Origin: Gordonia asplenii
GTDB lineage: Bacteria; Actinomycetota; Actinomycetes; Mycobacteriales; Mycobacteriaceae
DNA: 64,000 nucleotides
Reading direction: 5' to 3'
Assembly: GCF_012933505.1 (NCBI RefSeq)
Contig: NZ_JABBNB010000002.1
Coordinates: 124,001-188,000, forward strand
Each line of letters starts with the position of its first letter. Positions within the stretch are counted from its first letter, which is position 1. Made by a program: the position numbers and the translations under genes. Under the pieces are notes generated by a model. The model saw only the letters and a list, made by a program, of their open reading frames with translations. It made no database searches and was not told where the DNA came from. This document shows positions 18,701 through 26,315 of this stretch, piece by piece.

Positions 18701-19357
18701 CAGAAGTTCGCCGCCGAGCTGGCCGAAAGCCTCAAAGCCGCAATGATTTTGGACTTCAGCTATGGCGGGGAGACCGCCGATCCGGGATTGCTGCTGACAC
18801 CGCCGCCGGGCATGCGAGCCCGCGTATCGGTGATCAACCTGGCCGGGCTCGGCTCCGAGGAGAAGCGCAACAACTTCGTCAACGAATTGCAGATGGCGCT
18901 GTTCGCGTGGATCAAACGTCATCCGGCGGGTGACCGACCGCTGGGTGGTCTGCTGGTGCTGGACGAGGCGCAGAATTTCGTTCCGCAGGGCCGGTCGACG
19001 ACCTGCTCGGCGAGCGCGCTCGCCTTGGCCTCGCAGGCTCGAAAATACGGGCTGGGCTTGATCTTCGCGACGCAGGCGCCGAAGAACCTCGACAATCGCC
19101 TCACCGGAAATGCGTCGACGCAGTTCTTCGGCCTGCTCAACGCACCCGCGCAGATCGCCGCGGCGCAGGGAATGGCGGCGGCGAAGGGCGGCAAGGTCGG
19201 CGACATCGGCCGACTGCCGACCGGCACGTTCTACGCAGCCGTCGAGGGCGGCATGTTCAGCAAAGTGAAGACACCGCTGTGCCTGACGTACCACCCGAAG
19301 AGCCCGCCGACCGAAGACGAGGTGGCCGAGATCGCCCGGGGTGAAGGACCGCGATGA
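15719..19357 (+). CDS. AAA ATPase fused to HerA/FtsK-type translocase ATPase
   Basis: 1,212 residues with two ATPase engines. The N-terminal AAA/ORC-like module has Walker A GPAGSGKTHL (about 65-74), Walker B VMAVDQID (about 238-245) and a winged region FTPRDVMRAVDRYV near 360. A long linker at about 620-800 is Pro/Ala/Ser-rich with several PRSEPSA-type repeats. The C-terminal HerA-like module has Walker A GSGSGKTVLIRHL (about 832-845), VINLAGLGSEEKRNNFV, Walker B GLLVLDEAQNFVP (about 1078) and a sensor/Arg region GLIFATQAPKNLDNRL. HerA ATPases are ring-forming DNA pumps that work with nucleases in end resection and in several anti-phage systems. The ATG overlaps the previous stop, and the 3' end overlaps the next gene by 4 bp (ATGA). 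Confidence 0.85.
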   Translation: MDDTTRAALESIRLDWAVTPDDVWEPQAALHVPGLHEAVLDDVLRAFGDAERSAASSPLGVAVRGPAGSGKTHLLGQVRERVQAAGGYFFLVKLLDGEDFWRSMLVALLEDFGKPTPTHRSQLAQLLDRLGRDAGVDADTLAAVAGDAPLTRAALDEFVIAVYRKHPRHRRRSQHILRALALTEADEFYQQDIGTALLLMDLDDTDDFAAWGIQNARLGYQEIVENISRVIAMDGATVMAVDQIDTIVAAAEESEEPDGAEGRTVNRVAHGLMSLRETMSRTTSVVSCVSAAWQYLEDHAPQAVVDRYRTPAILQRPASIEFTRALLTKRFAVFYDRIGFTPDYPTWPITEEALATSIDFTPRDVMRAVDRYVSATLSSGEFAELTGFTFGALNAPARPTNSDPLKIDQLGQLDRHFAELVAAADPSTAFDPQGEDVVVPQLLSAGLASWVDARPNDADLFKQDARPGHNPALHARLRRTVDEVTDAEQSWAFRAIASPHYRAVQARLEKAGTSAGVNADSPLRSLVLLRRDKWPRGAKTEEMLNDLAVRGTRFVNWTADDVKVLIALKTMREERSEFLSGWLVSRNPASQVGFLAELSASVVAGTRPVDADVAPPVPTQLTFPSSADVPGTDASSSNDAPQRGVPAAATAAGPAAAVRPTAQPAVGPRSEPSAAPRPEPAVAPRSEPSAAPRSEPSAAPRSEPAVRRSASASPGLASDLFGSGLSASAAAELFSTGPAGSSDPGVAAAQRSVQPSVRPTPGAPTPAPQVRPSVTPHVSPAADSVSAQRAPIQQAPTPASNIVIGTAVDRAGRHGIPVTVELEALRKHTAIFAGSGSGKTVLIRHLVEQAALQGVSSIVLDINNDLARLGMGWPDGQRTYTDAERKQAQEYLRNVDVAVFTPGRTSGRPLAFAALPDFAAVVDDRDEFDRAVDAAVGGLAPRLSLTGRSRRVVNQKAVLTEAMRAFGRDGGSSMPSFIDFLEELPEYVSTMGDAQKFAAELAESLKAAMILDFSYGGETADPGLLLTPPPGMRARVSVINLAGLGSEEKRNNFVNELQMALFAWIKRHPAGDRPLGGLLVLDEAQNFVPQGRSTTCSASALALASQARKYGLGLIFATQAPKNLDNRLTGNASTQFFGLLNAPAQIAAAQGMAAAKGGKVGDIGRLPTGTFYAAVEGGMFSKVKTPLCLTYHPKSPPTEDEVAEIARGEGPR

Positions 19358-21312
19358 TCGACGACAACACCCGCGGAGCCCTCGAATCGATCCGCCTCGA
19401 TTGGGCGGTCACCCCCGACGACGTGTGGGAACCGCAAGCGCCGCTGCATGTTCCGGGGCTGCACTCCGGAGTGCTCGACGACGTGCTGGCGGCATTCGGC
19501 GACGCGCGACGCAGTTCGGAGGCGAGCCCGCTCGGCGTCGCGATTCGGGGACCCGCCGGCTCGGGTAAAACGCACCTGCTCGGGCAGATCAGGGAAGAGG
19601 TGCAGGCGGCCGGTGGCTACTTCTTCCTGATCAAACTCCTTGACGGAGAAGATTTCTGGCGCTCGGTCCTCGTGGCGATGCTGGAGGATCTGAGTCGGCC
19701 GTCGCCGACGCACCGGTCGCAGGCGGCGCAGCTGCTCGACCGGCTCGGGCGGGATGCCGGCGTGAAACCGCGGGTGCTCGCGTCGGTGACCGGCGCGGCG
19801 CCGTTGACCCGAAAAGCGTTGGACGCCTACGTGTCCGCCGTATACGACCGTCATCCGCGGCATCGCCGGCGCTCACAGCACATCTTGCGGGCACTGGCGC
19901 TGACCGAATCCGACGACTTCACCCAGCAGGACATCGGCACCGCACTGCTGCTCACCGACGTCGACGAGATCGACGATTTCGCGCAGTGGGGCATCGTCAG
20001 CGCTCGCCTGGGCTACCAGGAGATCGTCGAGAACATCTCCCGGGTGATCGCGATGGACGATGCGTCGGTGGTCGCCGTCGACCAGATCGACACGCTGATC
20101 GCCACCAACCATGCCGACGCGGAGGCCGATGAACGAGCCGTCAGCCGGGTGGCGCACGGCTTGATGTCGTTGCGGGAGACCATGAGTCGCACGACGTCGG
20201 TGGTGTCATGCCTGTCGGCGGCATGGGACTACCTGGAAGCCCATTCCGAGCGGGCCGTCGTCGACCGGTACCGCACACCGCCGCGGTTGCAGCGCCCCGC
20301 GTCGATCGAGTTCACTCGCGGGCTGCTGACCAAGCGGTTCGCGCAGTTCTACGCGCGGGCCGCGTTTGTGCCGCCATACCCGACGTGGCCGGTCACCGAG
20401 GAGGCGTTGGCGACGTCCATCGACTTCACGCCCCGCGACGTGATGCGCACCGTCGACCGGTATGTGTCGACGACGCTGCGGTCCGGGGAGTTCGCCGAGC
20501 TCACCGAATTCGTCGCCGCCTCGGACGCGGAAGTGTCAGTGCGGCAAAGTAATTCAGACCCGACGCAGATCGACCAGGTAGGGCAGCTGGACCGGCGCTT
20601 CGCCGAGTTGGTCGCTACGGCCGACCCGGCAGAGGCGTTCGACCGGGTGCTCGAAGACACCGTGGTACCGCCGCTGCTGTCGGCTGGGCTGGCGACCTGG
20701 ATCGACGCGTTGGCGTCGGGCGGCGACATGTATCAGCAGGACGCCAAACCCGGCAAGAATCCGGCGCTGCACGCGCGCTTGCGTCGGACCATCGATCCAC
20801 TGACCGACGCCGAGCGCTCTTGGGCGTTTCGCGGCATCGCGGCGTCGAATTCCCGCGCGGTGCAAGCACGATTGGAGAAGGCGGGGATAGCGGCCGGTAT
20901 CAGCGCGGATGCGTCGATGCGGTCGTTGTTGCTGCTGCGTCGGGGCCCGTGGCCGACGGGCCGCAAGACCGAGCGCATTCTCGCTGACCTGACCGATCGT
21001 GGTGCGACGCTCGTCAATTGGACGGCCGACGACGTGAAGGTGTTGATGGCGTTGTCGACGATGCGGGCGGAACGGTCGGAATTCCTGGCGGAGTGGATCG
21101 CGACCCGCAACCCGGCTCAGCAGGTGGGCTTTCTGGCCGACATCACTCCCGCGGCAACGGAAGTCATTGCGCCGACGGCGGCCGTGCGACGCAGCGCGCG
21201 AGGCAGGGGAGCGACGATGGCGTCGCGCATGGCCGACGCGGTGCGGGCCGGGGGACTGTCGGCGGCTGCGGCGGAACATCTGTTCGCGGGCAGCGAGGGA
21301 CGGTCGGCGTGA
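19354..21312 (+). CDS. AAA ATPase, truncated tandem paralogue of the upstream fusion protein
   Basis: 652 residues, closely similar along its whole length to the first half of the preceding protein: both open with TR-ALESIRLDWAVTPDDV, share Walker A GPAGSGKTHL (about 67-76), Walker B VVAVDQIDTL (about 244) and the LMSLRETMSRTTSVVSC segment. It has no HerA module. It ends just after a conserved patch shared with the linker of the partner (VRRSA, then LSAAAAEHLF here and LSASAAAELF there), so the pair arose by duplication and only one copy kept the translocase. It may form a mixed ring with its paralogue or load the translocase. Starts inside the end of the previous gene (ATGA). Confidence 0.85.
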   Translation: MIDDNTRGALESIRLDWAVTPDDVWEPQAPLHVPGLHSGVLDDVLAAFGDARRSSEASPLGVAIRGPAGSGKTHLLGQIREEVQAAGGYFFLIKLLDGEDFWRSVLVAMLEDLSRPSPTHRSQAAQLLDRLGRDAGVKPRVLASVTGAAPLTRKALDAYVSAVYDRHPRHRRRSQHILRALALTESDDFTQQDIGTALLLTDVDEIDDFAQWGIVSARLGYQEIVENISRVIAMDDASVVAVDQIDTLIATNHADAEADERAVSRVAHGLMSLRETMSRTTSVVSCLSAAWDYLEAHSERAVVDRYRTPPRLQRPASIEFTRGLLTKRFAQFYARAAFVPPYPTWPVTEEALATSIDFTPRDVMRTVDRYVSTTLRSGEFAELTEFVAASDAEVSVRQSNSDPTQIDQVGQLDRRFAELVATADPAEAFDRVLEDTVVPPLLSAGLATWIDALASGGDMYQQDAKPGKNPALHARLRRTIDPLTDAERSWAFRGIAASNSRAVQARLEKAGIAAGISADASMRSLLLLRRGPWPTGRKTERILADLTDRGATLVNWTADDVKVLMALSTMRAERSEFLAEWIATRNPAQQVGFLADITPAATEVIAPTAAVRRSARGRGATMASRMADAVRAGGLSAAAAEHLFAGSEGRSA

Positions 21313-21324
21313 GGTGAATCGTGT

Positions 21325-22800
21325 TCACCGCGTGCGTGTTTCATCCTCGACGGCTTGTGCCTGACCGGTGATGTTGCGGGCCATACCGCTGAAGATGATG
21401 TTGTGGAACGGGACGATCGACGCCCAATAGGCTTGTCCCGCAAGACCATTGGGCCGGAATAGGGCGCGTTGGTGGTAGGTCGCGCCGCCGTCGTCGGTGG
21501 GGATCACCGACAGTTCCAGCCAGGCGTCGCCGGGGACCTTCATCTCGGCGCGCAGTCGAAGCAGCCTAGGCCGTTCGAGTGCTTCCACCCGCCACCAGTC
21601 CAACGCCTCGCCGACCCGCAGGCGACGCGGGTCGCGTCTTCCGCGCCGTAGCCCCACGCCGCCGGTGAGCCGGTCGATCCAGCCGCGAACACTCCACGCG
21701 AGCGGGAACGAATACCAGCCTTCCTCGCCGCCGATCGCTTCGATGACGTCCCACAGCGCCTGGGGTGACGCCGTCGTCGTCATCTCCCGTTCGTCGGTGT
21801 AGAGCGACCCACCCGACCAGTCCGGGTCGGACGGGAGCGGGTCGGACGGAGCGGGCGACGTCGTAGCATCCGACCAGCGCGTCGGTACATCGAGGTTCTT
21901 GATGCGGGCCAGCGCGAGCTCGACGGCGCGTTCGTAGCCGGTCAGGCCATCAGGCGGGTCGGGGATGTAGCGGGCGATGTCGTGTTCGCCGCACACCACT
22001 TCGTGGACTAGAGACTCCATCAGGGGCACCGCGATCGACCTCGGCACCGGGGTCACGAGGTTGATCCACTGGGCAGACAGCCAGGGCGTCAGCACCGGGA
22101 CGGGAACCACGACGCGTCTGGGCAAGTTCGCGATCACCGCGTACTTGCGCATCATCGTCAGGTAGGTGAGAACGTCGGGACCGCCGATGTCGAAGCTGCG
22201 ATTGACATCGTCGGGCAAGTGCGCCGCCCCGACCAGATAGTGCAGCACGTCGCGTACGGCGATCGGTTGGATCCGATTCTTCACCCACCGGGGCGTGATC
22301 ATCGCGGGAAGTCGCTCCGAGAGGTATCTGAGCATCTCGAAGCTTGCCGAGCCTGATCCGAGGATGACGGCGGCCCGCAGCTCGGCGGTGGGTACGCCGC
22401 TTTCGCGCAGGATTTCACCCACCTCGGCGCGTGAAGCCAGATGCGGTGACAGTTCGTCATCGTGCGGGACCAACCCACCCAGGTAGACGATCCGGCCGAC
22501 GCGGGCGGCGTGTGCCGCCGCTGCGACGAGGCGCGCCGCGGTGCTGTCGATGTCGACGAAGTCCCGTTGCACCAGCGAATGCACCAGGTAGTAGAGGACA
22601 TCCTGGCCGTTGAGGGCCTCCGCGACCGCAGCGGCGTCGGTGACGTCGCCCCGAACGACCTCGACGTCGGCGCGCCACGGGACGTCGTCGAGTTTGGCGG
22701 GTGTGCGGGCCATCACACGCACCTGGTGGCCGGCATGGAGCAGCTCGGGGACGAGGCGTCCACCGATATAGCCGGTGGCACCGAAAACGACCACATGCAC
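21325..22800 (-). CDS. NAD(P)-binding SDR-type protein with C-terminal DUF2867-like domain
   Basis: 491 residues from GTG 22800, with GGAGG about 10 nt upstream. The N-terminus is an atypical SDR Rossmann fold (MHVVVFGATGYIGGRLVPEL; G-A-T-G-Y-I-G-G is the NAD(P) site), and the C-terminal 180 residues (WDVIEAIGGEEGWYSFPLAW, FRPNGLAGQAYWASIVPFH) match the DUF2867/SRPBCC-like extension seen in mycobacterial homologues. The substrate is unknown. It follows rskA by 24 bp on the same strand, so it is probably part of the sigK-rskA transcript and a likely SigK target. It ends 12 bp from the convergent ATPase gene. Confidence 0.82.
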   Translation of the reverse strand: MHVVVFGATGYIGGRLVPELLHAGHQVRVMARTPAKLDDVPWRADVEVVRGDVTDAAAVAEALNGQDVLYYLVHSLVQRDFVDIDSTAARLVAAAAHAARVGRIVYLGGLVPHDDELSPHLASRAEVGEILRESGVPTAELRAAVILGSGSASFEMLRYLSERLPAMITPRWVKNRIQPIAVRDVLHYLVGAAHLPDDVNRSFDIGGPDVLTYLTMMRKYAVIANLPRRVVVPVPVLTPWLSAQWINLVTPVPRSIAVPLMESLVHEVVCGEHDIARYIPDPPDGLTGYERAVELALARIKNLDVPTRWSDATTSPAPSDPLPSDPDWSGGSLYTDEREMTTTASPQALWDVIEAIGGEEGWYSFPLAWSVRGWIDRLTGGVGLRRGRRDPRRLRVGEALDWWRVEALERPRLLRLRAEMKVPGDAWLELSVIPTDDGGATYHQRALFRPNGLAGQAYWASIVPFHNIIFSGMARNITGQAQAVEDETRTR

Positions 22801-22824
22801 TTGTTCAGACCTCCCGGTGATACG

Positions 22825-23604
22825 TCACAACCGCACCTCGGTCAGCAGCGGCGTCGTCGGAGCCGACGAACCGCCGCGCGGTTCGAGAGTGACCGCGAGA
22901 ACCGCGGAACCGTCCACCTGATCGATCAGCACCGGAGGCGCGGACGCCGAGTCGACGATGCCCGCCGATACCGGCGACGCCTTCTTCCCGACGAGCCACA
23001 ACTGCAGACTTCGGTCCGTCGGCACCGCTGTCCCCCCGCGTAACAGGGCGACCGCCTGATTGCGCTGCCGCGACGTGACGACGACGATGTTGCCGCGACC
23101 GTCACTGAGCCGCCCGTTGGCGACCGCGGCGTCGGGTGCCGACAATACCGCGGCGACACCGTCGGCCTGGGTGGATTGCGACGTCGGTGCGGTCGCTCGC
23201 CCGATGAGAACACCTCCGCCGATCGCGGCCGCGACCACCACCGCCGCAGCCGCGACGAATGCGGCGACTCGTCGCCACCGATGCGACGAAGTGATCGGGG
23301 TGACCACCTCCGGGCGGGCATGACGAGGTCTTGGCGAAGATTCGGCGGCACCGGTGGCGGTGGGCACGCGGCGTTCGAAATCCGCGAGCACCTGGCGACG
23401 CACCTGTTCGGGAGCATTCACGGCGTACCGGCTCGCGTAGTCGGCGATCGTCTCCTGCGTCTCGACGATGCGCGCGTCGTACTCCTCGCGTCGGGCGGCA
23501 GGCAGGCCCGCCAACTCCTCCGCGACGCGACGTCGTTCCTCGACGGGCAGCCCGTCGATCGCATATAGCTCGACGTGTTCGTCGAGCCAGTCGTCGTCAC
23601 TCAT
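22825..23604 (-). CDS. rskA: Anti-sigma-K factor RskA
   Basis: 259 residues. The N-terminal anti-sigma domain (ELYAIDGLPVEERRRVAEEL) is followed by one membrane helix near residues 110-133 (VAAFVAAAAVVVAAAIGGG) and an extracellular domain with LQLWLVG and SAVLAVTLEPRGGS, as in RskA. It holds SigK at the membrane until regulated proteolysis. ATG 23604 overlaps the sigK stop by 4 bp; longer readings add unconserved residues. RskA identity is supported mainly by the adjacent sigK-like gene and by the architecture. Confidence 0.9.
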   Translation of the reverse strand: MSDDDWLDEHVELYAIDGLPVEERRRVAEELAGLPAARREEYDARIVETQETIADYASRYAVNAPEQVRRQVLADFERRVPTATGAAESSPRPRHARPEVVTPITSSHRWRRVAAFVAAAAVVVAAAIGGGVLIGRATAPTSQSTQADGVAAVLSAPDAAVANGRLSDGRGNIVVVTSRQRNQAVALLRGGTAVPTDRSLQLWLVGKKASPVSAGIVDSASAPPVLIDQVDGSAVLAVTLEPRGGSSAPTTPLLTEVRL

Positions 23605-24167
23605 CGCTCGGCGCTCCTCACGCACTGTCGCAGCCGACGCAGACCGTCCCGCATCCGCGACTTGATCGTCGGGAGCGGAGTGGCGGTGTGCGCAGCAACC
23701 TCCGGGTAGGTCATGCCGCTGAAGTACGACAGTTCGATGCTGCTGCGCTGCAGGTCGGTCAACCGGCCGAGGCACTCGCGCAAGGTCAGCGACTCCTCGT
23801 TCTGCACGACGAGATCAAGCGTCGTCGGCTCGGGCACCATCATGTTCGACGCCGCGTACTGCTCGCTGCGGCGTCGGGACAGTTCCTCGGACCGGATTCG
23901 GTCGACTGCTCGGCGGTGCACGATTGTCATCATCCAACTAATCACTGACCCACGCGATGTATTGTACTCATGGGCGTGTTGCCAATACTGAAGATAGGCC
24001 TCTTGGACCACTTCCTCGGCGTGAGTGCGATCGCGCACTACCCGCAGTGCGAGTCCGTAGATACGTGAACTCGTCAAATCGTAGAAACGGGTGAACGCCG
24101 CTCGATCGCCGTCGGCGGCGCGGGCCAGCAGAACGGAAAGATCGTGATCCTGGTCCCCTGTGCTCAT
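23601..24167 (-). CDS. sigK: ECF RNA polymerase sigma factor SigK
   Basis: 188 residues. Region 2 (FTRFYDLTSSRIYGLALRV, then HAEEVVQEAYLQYWQHAHEY) and region 4 (LTDLQRSSIELSYFSGMTYP with HTATPLPTIKSRMRDGLRRL) are clear; the pattern with NMMVPEP between them matches SigK-type ECF factors. In mycobacteria SigK drives secreted antigens and responds to redox signals. ATG 24167 has AGGAG 7 nt upstream; a longer in-frame start at 24248 adds an unconserved leader. First gene of the sigK-rskA-SDR unit, 105 bp from the ABC permease gene. Confidence 0.92.
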   Translation of the reverse strand: MSTGDQDHDLSVLLARAADGDRAAFTRFYDLTSSRIYGLALRVVRDRTHAEEVVQEAYLQYWQHAHEYNTSRGSVISWMMTIVHRRAVDRIRSEELSRRRSEQYAASNMMVPEPTTLDLVVQNEESLTLRECLGRLTDLQRSSIELSYFSGMTYPEVAAHTATPLPTIKSRMRDGLRRLRQCVRSAER

Positions 24168-24272
24168 CAACACTCCTGTCCTGAAACGTGTGGCCGTCAC
24201 CGGATGGTTCGGCCGGCGTGGAGCCGGGTCGACAGACGGGGATACCACGTCCGGCCGGGACGTAAACGTCGA

Positions 24273-25055
24273 TCACCGGTGCGCCGAGCGCCGGTACAGG
24301 GCCAGCGACGCCGGTACACAAATCGCGAGAAGTACGACGCACCAGATCACGGCGTACAGGAGTGCATGGTCGGCGGGCCATCCGTGCGCCGCGGGAAAGT
24401 CCGCGGGTGCGGCGTTTGCGAACAGGTTTCGGCACGCGGTCGCGACGGCGGTCACCGGATTCCATTCCGCGATGGTGCGCAGCGGTCCCGGTAAGCTAGC
24501 CGCCGAGATGAACGCGCTCGACAGGAACGTCACCGGGAACATCCACAGGAATCCCGCACTCTGCGCGACTTCGACGTTCTTCGCCGCCAGCCCGGTCACC
24601 GCTCCCACCCACGCCATCGCGAAGGCGAACAGAAGCAGCAGTGCGAACGCCAGCACGGCGTCGGCGACGCTTCCGCGAATCCGCCAACCGATGGCATAGC
24701 CGCAGGCCACCATCACCGCGAGCCCGACGGTTCCGAGCAGCATGTCCGAACTGACCCGCCCGGTGATCACCGCCAGCCGCGACATCGGCAGCGACCGCAA
24801 CCGATTGACGATGCCGTCGGACATGTCGTTGGCGAGCCCGACCGTGGTGAACGCCGCGTTGAACAGGGCGGTCTGCGCGAAGATGCCCGCCATCAGGAAC
24901 TCCCGATACTGGCCGCCGCCGAGGGTCGCGCCGAACACATAGGCGAACAGGAACACGAACATGAGCGGCTGCACCGTCGCACTGAGCAGCAACGTCGGGA
25001 TGCGCCGGACGGTGAGCAGATTGCGTTCGATCAGCACCGCGGTATCAGAGAACAT
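24273..25055 (-). CDS. ABC-2 type exporter permease (DrrB-like)
   Basis: 260 residues, six membrane helices, ABC-2 family: LIERNLLTVRRIPTLLLSAT at the start, PLMFVFLFAYVFGATLGGG, then MSDGIVNRLRSLPMSRLAV (the conserved cytosolic D-R-[LF]-R-[ST]-[LM]-P coupling segment) and MFPVTFLSSAFISAASLP. Drr-type permeases export drugs or, in mycobacteria, the lipid PDIM. It overlaps the ATPase gene by 11 bp and is the last gene of the NRPS transcript, so it probably exports the NRPS product. Confidence 0.88.
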   Translation of the reverse strand: MFSDTAVLIERNLLTVRRIPTLLLSATVQPLMFVFLFAYVFGATLGGGQYREFLMAGIFAQTALFNAAFTTVGLANDMSDGIVNRLRSLPMSRLAVITGRVSSDMLLGTVGLAVMVACGYAIGWRIRGSVADAVLAFALLLLFAFAMAWVGAVTGLAAKNVEVAQSAGFLWMFPVTFLSSAFISAASLPGPLRTIAEWNPVTAVATACRNLFANAAPADFPAAHGWPADHALLYAVIWCVVLLAICVPASLALYRRSAHR

Positions 25056-26067
25056 CGTCGGCCCCCGATCGCGCGTGCGCTCCGGTCAGTGACAGGAACA
25101 CCGAATCGAGCGTCGGGGTACTGACGATTGCGTCGAGACATTCGACGCCGTGCGCGTTGAGCGATTGCACCGCGGCGACGGCGCTGCGTGTCCCGGCCGC
25201 CACGGGGATCTCCCAGGTCCCGTCGTCGAGTCGCGCCGGCGGGCCGGTCCCGATCTCGGCGAGCGCCGTACGCACCGTGGCGGTGCACGACTCGGGAGCC
25301 ACCTCGACCTGCAGGCCCGCCTCGCCGAACCGTGCTTTCAACGAGTCCGCCGTTCCGCGCGCCTTCACGACTCCGCCGTCGATGACGGTGATCTGATCGG
25401 CGAGCTCGTCGGCCTCCTCGAGGTACTGGGTGGTCAGCAGAACCGTGGTGCCGGTGCTCACCAGCCGCCCGATCAGCTCCCAGATCTGGCGGCGCCCACG
25501 GGGATCGAGGCCGGTGGTCGGTTCGTCGAGGATCACCAGCGTCGGCCGGTTGATCACCGCCCCGGCCAGGTCGAGCCGACGTCGCATCCCGCCGGAGTAG
25601 GTGCGCATCGGACGGTCGGCCGCGGTCGACAGATCCAATTCGTCGATCAATTCGCGGGCGCGGGCGCTCGCGTCGCGCCGGGAGTGACCGTACAGCTGGG
25701 CGACCATGCGTAGGTTCTCGAACCCGGTCAGGTTGCCGTCGACCGCGGCGTACTGACCGGACACCCCGATGATGTCGCGCACCCGGTCGGGATGGCGCCG
25801 CGCGTCGATGCCGCCGACGATGATCTGTCCGGCGTCGGGTGCGAGGAGTGTGGCGACCATCGACACGGTCGTCGTCTTTCCCGCACCGTTCGGGCCGAGG
25901 AGCGCGTGTACGGTTCCGGCCGCGACGTCGAGGTCGAGTCCGGCTACGGCGACGTGCTCGGGCCCGCGCCCCAACAATCCCGATCGATAGGTCTTCCCGA
26001 CGCCGCGCAGTGTCAACGCGTCGGACTGCGATGTCGTATCGGCCTCACCCATGCTGTGCCGTCCCAT
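25045..26067 (-). CDS. ABC exporter ATPase (DrrA-like)
   Basis: 340 residues. Walker [12 protein letters not shown], signature [12 protein letters not shown], Walker [17 protein letters not shown] and the switch His region all present; the C-terminal 100 residues ([20 protein letters not shown]) match the DrrA accessory domain. It powers the DrrB-like partner. ATG 26067 has AGAGG 6 nt upstream and lies inside the end of mbtH (23-bp overlap); ATG 26052 is an alternative with a poor ribosome site. Confidence 0.9.
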   Translation of the reverse strand: MGRHSMGEADTTSQSDALTLRGVGKTYRSGLLGRGPEHVAVAGLDLDVAAGTVHALLGPNGAGKTTTVSMVATLLAPDAGQIIVGGIDARRHPDRVRDIIGVSGQYAAVDGNLTGFENLRMVAQLYGHSRRDASARARELIDELDLSTAADRPMRTYSGGMRRRLDLAGAVINRPTLVILDEPTTGLDPRGRRQIWELIGRLVSTGTTVLLTTQYLEEADELADQITVIDGGVVKARGTADSLKARFGEAGLQVEVAPESCTATVRTALAEIGTGPPARLDDGTWEIPVAAGTRSAVAAVQSLNAHGVECLDAIVSTPTLDSVFLSLTGAHARSGADDVL

Positions 26068-26314
26068 GGCTGCCCTCTCCCGACGTGTGCTCGCGTTGTG
26101 CGGCGGCTCGAGTCATCGCCGCGACCAGGCTGGCCGGGCGCATGTCGCGCCAGTTCTCCTCGACGTAGGCCAGGCACGGATCGTGCCCGTCCGGCCCGAA
26201 GACCCGCGTCCAGCCGTCGGGTACCGGCGCGAAATCGGGCCACAGCGAATGCTGTCCCTCGTGATTCACGAGCACCAGGAAGGTTCCGTCGGTGTTGTCG
26301 AACGGGTTTGTCAT
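26045..26314 (-). CDS. MbtH-like protein
   Basis: 89 residues. All hallmark residues of the family are present: [33 protein letters not shown], the invariant Trp and D-x-R-P motif ([10 protein letters not shown]). MbtH-like proteins bind NRPS adenylation domains and are often needed for their activity. It starts 1 nt after the NRPS stop codon, so it belongs to the same transcript. The tail after RPASL is about 20 residues longer than in minimal family members. Confidence 0.95.
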   Translation of the reverse strand: MTNPFDNTDGTFLVLVNHEGQHSLWPDFAPVPDGWTRVFGPDGHDPCLAYVEENWRDMRPASLVAAMTRAAAQREHTSGEGSHGTAQHG

Positions 26315-26315
26315 G

